Origin: Schistosoma mansoni
Taxonomy: Eukaryota > Platyhelminthes > Trematoda > Strigeidida > Schistosomatidae
Assembly: GCF_000237925.1 (NCBI RefSeq)
Contig: NC_031502.1
Location: 51,473,120-51,537,119, forward strand
Direction of reading: 5' to 3'
DNA length: 64,000 nt
Shown: positions 55,803 through 64,000 of the stretch, piece by piece
Layout of the letters: every line of letters begins with the position of its first letter
Numbering within the stretch: position 1 is the stretch's first letter
Notes under the pieces: generated by a model
The model's database searches: none
Seen by the model: only the letters and a program-made list of their open reading frames with translations
What the model was told of the DNA's origin: nothing
Position numbers and translations under genes: made by a program

Positions 55803-57415
55803 GTTTTAATGTAACAGCTTTCATAAATTATCTTTTTAGTCTACATTTCCAATGTTCACATTCATTCTTCAACTTAGAAACAGTTCCCTGTTATTATTAA
55901 TATAATTGTTTATTTACAACATTCTTTATGTAATTAGCTTAGGAAGCGATTCCACCTTCTATGGTCACTTTTTAAATATATAACTATTTATGGGTGTGAC
56001 TATTTTGCTAATATTTTTGTAATAATAGTGGAACTTTGTAGACAAAAAACATGTTTTGAATTCTTGCTTTTCACAATTAACTCTGTCGTTTGGTCAGATA
56101 CTTCGATAGCATTATAATAAATATTGCTCATATCTTAATACATATTATTGCTTACACAGAATATATAATAGTGAAGGTACATCACTGCTTGTCTGTAGCA
56201 ATGAGTATTGTTACACATCTACGTGATTTATCCTAACCCATGGACAGATGAATTATTCTAATCTTTCAAGTCATTCCGTCGTCTATGTATATGAATTCGA
56301 GCACTTGTGCATGATAGTACAGTATTTTTTATATACACTTACTTATATGTCTTTCATGTGTATAAATACTGTGTTACTCATTATTTATTGAGCAGGCATG
56401 TTTATCATCTTCACCCCTTATCTCTTGTTAACTATTCCCAGTAACAAAATTCAAAATCATTTTCGTATTTGACTGGCTTTATTCCATTATTCACCAACGT
56501 GAACAAGTTTATGAAGTTACAAAAATTTAATTGAGGAATTATATTTCATCATTTCTCATCGACGCTAAATGAAGTCAACAACGAGGACCAAGGATATTTT
56601 TGGCGAATAATGCACTCGTCGGAACAGTGTTATTAGACAATAAATAAGTATAAAATTCGACAGTGCTCGTTTCAGCAGCACATACAAATAGGAAGGAAAA
56701 AAGATACAGTATTCTAAAGTTTTTATCCGAGGTCATCTGCGATGTTTCCAATCTTCAACACGTTTTTCGCAAACACCACTTTCAGTCACTTTTCTGTTAA
56801 CTGTTTGGGTAACTGCTGGATATTTCAGTGTGATTTTCAGTAAGGTTTCCATTCAAGCTCTAACCTTCACTATATTTGTATTTAGTCATCTACCATGTCG
56901 AGCTGAGTTACAGTGATATGTTTATACTAGACATTTCTAGGTAACTCCCACCACACAGAGTGAAATGTTTAATGGAAATTATATTGTAATATGCACTTGC
57001 TCACTAAATGAATAGAAAAGTCACCAAAAGAGCCGGGAATAGCATGCATACTGTACATTGATAGATAATTCTGCAAACCTAAATCACTTCTTTTTATTAA
57101 TTATTCGGAATAATAATTATGGTAGAATTCAGAGAGTAGCAATAAACTTTTAGTCAAACCAACTTCGTAATTTTCATGATGATGTTTCACATAGAAATGA
57201 AGTAAGCGTAGGATTTGAAACCGTGTAGTTTGTAAAAATTCAGATCAAATTATAAACAAAACAAGAATTAGTATTCTACTCAAAATCATAAATAACATTT
57301 CGTAAGAACTGGACAATTTCGAAAGTTAAATTTACGTAACTGATTACTGATGACAAATTTGAACACTCTCCAATCATCATGTGGTATATGCTACTCATGT
57401 TGTCAAATATAAGTA
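55803..57415. other. spacer between genes C and D; nothing recognised
   Basis: 1.6 kb of AT-rich sequence with no frame, hammerhead or LINE signal on either strand. Confidence 0.35.
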
Positions 57416-57419
57416 ATAT

Positions 57420-57835
57420 ATAACACCGATCAGTAGTGGAATGCCTGGCATCGAGCGAAGTGTTCTGGTGGGACAGCGTTGACTCTAACAGTCTCAGTCG
57501 ACGGAGAGAAGGATTGGGACATCCAGTCGCTGGGTGGACATCGGATGTAGATGGCCCAGCAAATGGACAATGTTACGAAGGTCAGTTCACCGGCGGATTC
57601 GATATCTCGACGGACAGCGTGGCACAGACTAAGGCAAAGAAGGATGTGGAACTGCAAGAGTGACTTTCTTTTAAAGGAGAGACGAGCGTGATGTATGCTA
57701 CTTCTGTTGACAGATATGGGTTGTACGTAACACCCATCAGAAGTGGAATGCCTGGCAGCAGAAGATCTAACTGAAGACAACAGGAATGAAGGAACAATGA
57801 AGTCTGTAAGAAACAATTCAAAGTAGATGTACAAA
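57420..57835 (+). repeat. dispersed GC-richer repeat, copy 2 (unknown family)
   Basis: Partner of 20440-20950. Carries an internal echo: agtggaatgcctggca occurs at about 57434 and 57740. G-rich on the plus strand; open frames of 75-134 codons on both strands have no motif. Confidence 0.5.
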
Positions 57836-58260
57836 TAATCTAGTTAATGTAAGGTTTTCGTATTACAAGAAGATATTCATAATTGATTTATGAAGATATA
57901 ATTCGCAATACAATTCAAGCTAAATTCACTCGGAAAGTGATTATAAACTTTAATGTATCTTTAATGTATCTAAAAATCTTCGGAATCACTATATGACAAA
58001 ACATGAGTGAAAAGCTCTAATATCCATCTTATATTATGATCAAGTGATTGCTTATTGACTCTATAACTAAAATCGATTGATGAATCTGGTCACCGAATTA
58101 ATTGTTCATATACCCTGTTTCTCTGTTAGCACCAATCAATTCGCACATTTACATCAGATTATTATAAGAAAATTAATAAATGACACCTTTAAAATCACGT
58201 ATTTCTTTATCTACCTTGACACTTTAATATTATAGTCACTTTCAACGTCTACAACTTTAT
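57836..58260. other. spacer; nothing recognised
   Basis: AT-rich; a small direct repeat (ttaatgtatct) near 57950-57971. Confidence 0.35.
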
Positions 58261-58261
58261 A

Positions 58262-58406
58262 GATATACGTAAGTTGTTAAAAACCGATTGGTTAAAGACA
58301 TGTCTCTCAAATTATGACACTATTCTGATCTGAACTGAGAATCGATCTGTATTTGTAAAAATAGTTTAACACATAACAAACCACCTGTATACAATCAGTT
58401 CGATAA
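58262..58406 (+). promoter_or_regulatory. gene D 5' flank, conserved with gene C
   Basis: Matches the split gene C flank (42842-42920 plus 43651-43721): acgtaagttgtt, aaaccgattggttaaa, atgacactattctgat, cacataacaaaccacctgta. Conservation is simply recent ancestry, but the block must contain the proximal promoter or 5' UTR; ccgattggttaa contains an ATTGG (inverse CCAAT) core. Confidence 0.4.
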
Positions 58407-58694
58407 ATGTCTGAGACCATTGGGATTTGGCACAAAGCATGTTGTATTTCAAAACGATTAGATGGGAAGTTAGCCATTGTCACTGGATCAAACACTGGTA
58501 TCGGGTTAGTGACAGCTAGTGAATTAGCTCGTCGTGGTGCTCGAGTCATCATGGCATGTCGAAATCTACGAAAGGCTGAAGATGCCAAAAGACGTCTATT
58601 GGAGAAATATGGTGCCAATAATTCACAGAGTGTGAACATTGATGTAGCGTGTGAACAAGTGATTTCATCGTTGAGTCCAATCAACAGTGATCAA
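58407..58694 (+). CDS. gene D exon 1
   Basis: 96 codons, donor gtgagt. The 60-70 bp before the ATG match the flank of gene C, so the start is well supported. Confidence 0.92.
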
Positions 58695-61600
58695 GTGAGT
58701 CCATGAATTTTACAATCGATTCAAGTGAATACGTACATAACTATTTGTTATTGGTTTATGCCATTGTGGAAGTGTGATTTTTTCATCTAAATGATGCTTT
58801 TGAACAAACCTGAAATCTGTTGAGCATATGACAACACTTCCATGCATCCATAGACGAACCCCTTACATTGTGGAGTCGATATGCTAGTCTATCAGTCTGT
58901 TCTACAATAAGATTTAGTATGGTCGTTTAATCTTCCCACATTCCCCAATATAGTCAAAATGAAAACATAATACTTACACTCGATTCCACGTAACTTCTGA
59001 GTATAAAGAGATTCAAACACCAGTTTTCATCCACATTGACTAAATCACGAACCATTGAAGTGTCTGTTAACTTTGCATTCTACAGTCAAGTACTCAATGA
59101 TCTGGATACAATATCTTCGAGTGTAGGAGAAAAGAACTTGACTACAATGTAGAATATGAATTGTGTTGTTTGACCTGATTAACAAAGAAGATCCATATGA
59201 TCCATATTAAACACGAGAGCACACACACTGACGATGTACGGCAATAAATATCTACTACAAACAACATCCAATCAGTCTTGTTTAGTTGTGCATTTCCCTA
59301 ATGGAACTGATTAGTATTGGAGTACGAAAACTCATTGTAACATTAGTCATGATTTAGTGTTTGGAGGTGCGTGGACTCTACACATCGTAAATATACAACA
59401 TATGGTGAATCATGAAGACGACTTCTTTTTCGATTGAAATAAAAGCCATATTAACGATATCTGAAAGCTCGATTGATAAATCTACGTCAGTTGAATTATC
59501 TCGTATAATTGGAAAGGGAAGGTTCAACGTTACAAAATGTTATAATTGAGATGAATTACAAAGCATTTGTAATGCCTTCTATGTCCAAAGAAGGTATTGG
59601 GGTGTTACAAATTTATAGATAGGTTCGAATTTTTATAGCTTCTGCTATATGTACGGGACAAGATCGAACCTCATTGAGAAACAATAAAGGTATACGGTAG
59701 ATAATTCGAAGTGACTGAGTTTCATTTATCACGTGACCACTGTCGACCGAATGTGGTAAAATTGAACTAAATATTATCTTCCTCTGACCTTTTCCAAACC
59801 ATGTCAAGAGATGTGCGATTATTCGTTGATTGAGTTGACTGGTATTACGCCCAATATGGCTATCTCTACAGGAACAGCTAGATTTGTAAGTTCAGAACTA
59901 AAGGACCGTGTGTACTAACATACTGAAGAGCTCTTTCTCCATACTTTCCTGCTTAACGAATCATCTTCCTATCTTGTCAGCAAGATACTTAAAGAATATA
60001 ATTTATTGTCACACTCGTTCTCAAAATTGAGAGTGATCATTGGGTATACACTAATAAACTAAATTAAGAATTCTTCTTCATTAATATTCTGATTTATGAT
60101 GACAATCGTATTGCTGATGTAACGGCAGTATAGATCTAGTTTATTGATAACTTTCGTGACGATTTCAACTTCTAATTTTTCTAGAAAGAAATAATTTACA
60201 TTTGAACCTAAAGGTGAGTCCGTGGTTATCCTATTAATCCTTGTTTCATATTGTTGAGAACAAACTGAACTTTATTTAAAGATCATCTTCTGGAAAGCTA
60301 GTGTTAATTTATTTTCCTGATATTTGCTTGCATACAAACTCGGTTATCTCAATTATTGGAGCATTTGTGGATAAAGATACAACATCTATAGTAACTATCT
60401 TTTCTGCCCACAAACTTCTTTGACCAGTCCTATATTTGCTTATACCTTCATATAAATAGTACTGCGTATTAGAGTAAGGCCTGATGAAGAACTATTTGGA
60501 AACAATATTGTCTACTTGTATATATTGTTTTAACTTCATTTTCATCACATGTGGTCCAAGGTTATTATCTTCACAAAACATACTTCAAACTTATCTTTCA
60601 GCTAATCATTGAACAACTTGATCTGGCTTCTCTACAATCAATCAGAGAATTTGTCAGACGAATCACAATCAAATATTCAGAACTTCATTTTCTCATTAAC
60701 AACGCAGGTCTTGCAGTTAGTAAACAGAAAGAAACTGTTGATGGTTTTGAAATGACAATGGGTGTTAATTACTTTGGACATTTTCTCCTAACGGAATTAT
60801 TATTACCTTTGATAAAACGTTCAACTCCATCTAGAATCATCATTCTCTCATCAGCGTCACACTACAAAGGACGTTTAATTAAACCAGATTTGCAAGTTCA
60901 ACCAAAGGAATATAATGAAGCAAAAGTTTATTGCTCATCAAAGTTAGCCAATGTAATGCATGCTGTTGAATTAAGTGAGCGATTGAAGGACAGTGGAATC
61001 ACTGTTGTCAGTGTCCATCCTGGTACTGTAAAGACTGAAATTTTACGAGACGTGGAAAGTATCGTGCTAGTAAGTTGGAATGATTAATAAAAACCAAACA
61101 ACTTTTAATTTTTAGTGATTGGTATCCTACTAACTTATTTACTTACGCCTATTAACCCCCCGTGGAGTAGTATAAGGCCCCCATCACGATTCTCCAACCA
61201 ATTTCATGCTTTCCAATCGTTTACAACTCCCATCCATTCTTTTGATGTCTACCTCCAAATCCCGACAAATTGTGTTCCTTGGCCTTCCTCTTTCCCTCTT
61301 TCCTTCACGGTTCCAAGTTAGCGCTTGCCTCATGATGCAACTTGGTGATTTTCACAATATATATCCTATCCACATTCAACGTCTTTTCCTAATTTCCTCC
61401 TCAGATGGAAGCTGGTTTGTTCTCTCTAACAAGAGATTGTTCCTGATGGTATCCGACCAACAGACACTGAGTATTATGCGTAGACAGTCGTTTAGACATA
61501 CTTGTACCATTTTGGTGATGGTTGTAGTAGTTCTCGAAGTTTGAGATGCATACAGTAAAACTGTCTTGACGTCCGTGTTAAAGATTGTGACTTTGATGTT

Positions 61601-63279
61601 GGTTGGTAGTTGTTTTGAGTTCCATATATTCTTCAACTGTAAGAATGCTGTCGTTGCTTTGCCATTCTTTACTTTTACATCTGCATAAGATCCTCCATGT
61701 ACATAGATGCTGCTTTGAAGATATGTGAATGCTTCCACCTCTTTCAGAGTTTCTCCATCAAGTGTGATTGCGTTGGTGTTGTCTATGTTGTCATTGAAGA
61801 TGTTGCTTTTTCCCTTATATATGTTGAGGCTTGCTGCTGTAGAGGCTGGTTCTACACTGGCTATCTTGGCCTGCATTTGGTGCTGTGAATGGTATAGAAT
61901 GGCTAGATCATTTGTGAAGTTCAAAGCGTCTAGATGCATCCAGATATCCTACTTGAGGATGGAATATGTTTCATGTTTTTGAAACACATGTAAATTTATG
62001 TAAGAAAAATATCGTAATTCTGGGCAAATTGGACAGTTCTACACCCATTGAAGTCTTATTCAGCATCAAATATGAACCTCACTTGAAGCATCTTCAGTTG
62101 TAGATATGCTGCTCTTGCTTTGCCGATCCTCGCCTTCACATCTGCATCAGATCCACCGTGTTCATCAATGATGCTGCCCAGATATGTAAAGGTTTTCACA
62201 TCCTCCAAAGCTTCTCCGTCAAGTGTGATTCGATTGATACCTATTGTGTTGTATCGGAGAATTTCGCCTTTTTCTTGGTGTATATTGAGACCTATTGCTA
62301 CTGACGCTGCTGCTACACTGGTCATCTTCTTCTGCATTTGTTGTTGCGTGTGCGATAGAAGAGCCAGGTCATCTGAGAAGTCTAAATCGTCCGGCTGCAT
62401 CCTAGCTATCCATTGTATCCCGTGCTTCCCCCAGATGTTGATACCTTCATAGTCCAGTCGATCACCAGAATAAAGAGAAAGGATGAGAGGAAGCAACCTT
62501 GCCTAACACCGGTCTTTACCTCAAAGGAGTCTGTGAACTGTCCTCCATACATGATTTGGCAGTTTAATCCATAGTAGGAATTCCGTATGATATTGACTAT
62601 CTTCCCAGGCACGCCGTAGTTTCGAAGAAGTTGGGTGTCTACAGAATCCTTCATTCTATTTAACAACACCCCGTTGAAAACTTTTTCTGGTATTGAGAGA
62701 ATACTCCGCCTGAAGCCTCCCTGGAATTACTACCGGTCCCAAGCCCGGATAACGGAGGAGAGTTGGGTGTGGGGTTAGCGACCTCATCCCGTAGAAAACT
62801 AACTCGCTAAAAAAACACTAACCAGAAAATAATTCAAACAGTAACTAAATGACTCAGGTAAAATGGGTATGACTCACATGTTAAGCTATTCATTGATGAA
62901 TCATCTCAAATACCTCTCATCGAACTCACCTACTTCAACATAATGTAATCCCTTTACTAGTCGAGTTGACATTTCTTATCTATTAAATGGATATTTCATG
63001 CCAAATGTCTTATTCCAGATGAATAAATTATTCATTCTAATTTTTATTTAGAAATGTATCATTGCAGTGAATAGGCCAAGAGTAATTAGTCCATGGAAAG
63101 GAGTACAGACTACATTGTACACAGTATTGTCAGACAACTTAATCTCTGGTGGTTACTATTCAAATTGTGCATTGAAAGAACCGTCAAGAATAGTCAAAAA
63201 TAAGGAAGAAATAATATGGTTACGGAATAGAACACGTAAACTCCTTGGAATAGATAAATTAGTGACTGCTAGTGATTAA
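58407..63279 (+). CDS. SDR-family dehydrogenase, retinol dehydrogenase-like (gene D), 3 exons, intact
   Basis: Exons 58407-58694, 60602-61069 and 63052-63279 join in phase 0 to 327 residues. Seen: TGSNTGIG at 26-33, NNAG at 129-132, [27 protein letters not shown] at 206-210, HPGTVKTE, and [16 protein letters not shown] in the last exon. All four catalytic-tetrad residues are in place. The first donor is gtgagt, against gtaagt in B and C. Exon 3 is four codons longer than in B and C and its tail has diverged (LLGIDKLVTASD), so the C-terminus may be under weaker constraint or have a different role. Introns of about 1.9 kb each hold a Penelope-like fossil (intron 1) and two RTE LINE fragments (intron 2). 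The 5' flank is the uninterrupted version of the gene C flank. Confidence 0.92.
58860..59488. other. gene D intron 1, first half
   Basis: 59121-59488 matches 47273-47640 of gene C intron 1. The stretch before it has no partner and no recognisable element. Confidence 0.55.
59490..60540 (-). mobile_element. Penelope-like element, decayed reverse transcriptase and endonuclease parts (fossil)
   Basis: On the minus strand short frames recall Penelope RT blocks in order: IVTIDVVSLSTNAPI (near 60350), DSPLGSNVNYFFLEKLE (near 60200), LYCRYISNTIVII (near 60120), then an endonuclease-end-like SVDSGHVINE and AEAIKIRTYL (59620-59740). Broken at many points. Fills the space between the shared intron segment and the gene D exon 2 acceptor. 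Confidence 0.65.
60602..61069 (+). CDS. gene D exon 2
   Basis: 156 codons from [11 protein letters not shown] to VESIVL, acceptor tatctttcag, donor gtaagt. Catalytic motifs NNAG, ILSS, YCSSK and HPG are all present. Confidence 0.92.
61128..61985 (-). mobile_element. RTE-clade LINE, 3' half, gene D intron 2
   Basis: From the tail (tttacttacgcctattaac) through the region reading VEAFTYLQSSIYVHGGSYAD, FLQLKNIWNSKQLPTNIKV, KTVLLYASQTSRTT, to LNIYKGKSN and NFTNDLAILYHS. About 187 codons stay open. Minus-strand coding, opposite to gene D. Confidence 0.82.
62040..62800 (-). mobile_element. RTE-clade LINE, middle fragment, gene D intron 2
   Basis: Reads LLNRMKDSVDTQLLRNYGVP, TGVRQGCFLSSFLF, DLDFSDDLALLSH, GLNIHQEKGEILRYN, VKTFTYLGSIIDEHGGSDAD. 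It overlaps in content with 61128-61985, so this is a second insertion. 62700-62800 (cgcctgaagcctccctggaa, cggataacggagg) is a GC-richer stretch of the same or another LINE. Confidence 0.8.
63052..63279 (+). CDS. gene D exon 3
   Basis: 75 codons plus stop after a tttttatttag acceptor. KCIIAVNRPRVISPWKG aligns with gene C; the tail after KNKEE diverges and is four residues longer. Confidence 0.9.
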   Translation, partial: KCIIAVNRPRVISPWKGVQTTLYTVLSDNLISGGYYSNCALKEPSRIVKNKEEIIWLRNRTRKLLGIDKLVTASD

Positions 63280-64000
63280 CAAAATGTAATTGCATAAAAC
63301 TGGAAATGTTGCTATTCTACTTACAAATAAATTTATGATATATCATAGTCTTCCTTAACATCCAAAACTTGGTTGGCATATTTTGCTTAACTTCAACCAG
63401 TTACTCAGTTAAAAAATAAACTAGTTTTTCTAGTTGTCCAGTAAGAGATTTGAGTGTCTGTAATGCCATTGGCCAACGTTGTACGTATTACATTATGGTA
63501 ATTAGAAGCATTCAAACTGGTTTGCTAACTAAGACTTCACAAAATAGTGCAGTTTGTGCTGGTAGAACTAGATAAGCACAACTGGGATTCGTAATAAGCA
63601 CACAATCAAGTACAAAAGAATCTTCAGTTAATGCAAATACCACATGAATTCAAATGAAAATACATGGAGGGACAGGATTAATAACATGCCCTTTTTCATG
63701 CTAGGCAGTTGTCACTACATAATACTTTTTTCTACTCACTTTTACTGAACGAATAAAATTACACATTTGTATCTCAAATAAAACACCACATGTTTTCAGT
63801 AATTTATGTCGATACCTGAGTGATGTTATGGTCAAAAATTGAAATCACTGCTTCTATCTAATAATAAAACTTCCACTAGTTTAACAAGACCACAACGAAC
63901 AAAGAATAGGAAAAATACAATTTTGTAATAGGATAGGAAAACGGGGTACAAAAGTCACGTCTAAATGACAGTAATTTTAGAATAGGAAAGAACATAATAG
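63280..64000. other. downstream of gene D; nothing recognised
   Basis: Probable 3' UTR at the left edge, then AT-rich sequence with no match to the 3' flanks of genes B and C. Confidence 0.4.

Overview
The window looks like nuclear DNA of a schistosomatid blood fluke (Schistosoma or a close relative). It is AT-rich, intron-rich and crowded with retroelements. Its small dispersed repeats carry a tRNA-like Pol III promoter and a hammerhead ribozyme, a combination known from the schistosome Sm-alpha repeat. The genus call is inference; no species-diagnostic gene is present. There is no rRNA, true tRNA gene, CRISPR array or prokaryotic gene. || Host genes: the only host genes I can support are four paralogues of one short-chain dehydrogenase/reductase family (SDR; retinol dehydrogenase 11-14-like). 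Each has three coding exons of nearly fixed length (about 288-300, 468 and 216-228 bp) with phase-0 introns. Gene A is on the minus strand (4515-10675). Genes B (27285-38292), C (43722-51127) and D (58407-63279) lie head to tail on the plus strand. A, C and D read as intact proteins of 327, 323 and 327 residues. B carries a one-base deletion in exon 2 next to the catalytic YxxxK motif. The enzymes are expected to be NAD(P)(H)-dependent oxidoreductases acting on retinoid-like or other lipophilic alcohols or carbonyls; substrate and cofactor preference cannot be read from the sequence. || Layout: 1-4500 is decayed LTR and LINE sequence; 4515-10675 is gene A; 10.7-27.2 kb is a divergent spacer full of repeats, including an identical 435-bp inverted pair next to a 200-N gap; 27.3-38.3 kb is gene B with large repeat-filled introns; 38.1-40.5 kb is near-identical to 50.9-53.3 kb (recent duplication or gene conversion); 41.5-43.7 kb is LINE, hammerhead fold-back and Penelope-like sequence just upstream of gene C; 43.7-51.1 kb is gene C with a LINE in intron 1 and solo LTRs in intron 2; 53.6-57.8 kb is repeats; 58.4-63.3 kb is gene D with a Penelope-like fossil in intron 1 and two RTE LINE fragments in intron 2. 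|| Most interesting signal: a dispersed repeat family (called HHR-A here) whose ends are terminal inverted repeats. In several copies (11305-11762, 34015-34398, 42484-42850) the arms have grown so that a hammerhead core lies in each arm on opposite strands. A second family (HHR-B) is the Sm-alpha type; one of its insertions (55292-55788) is a head-to-tail chimera of both families inside a perfect 14-bp target-site duplication.
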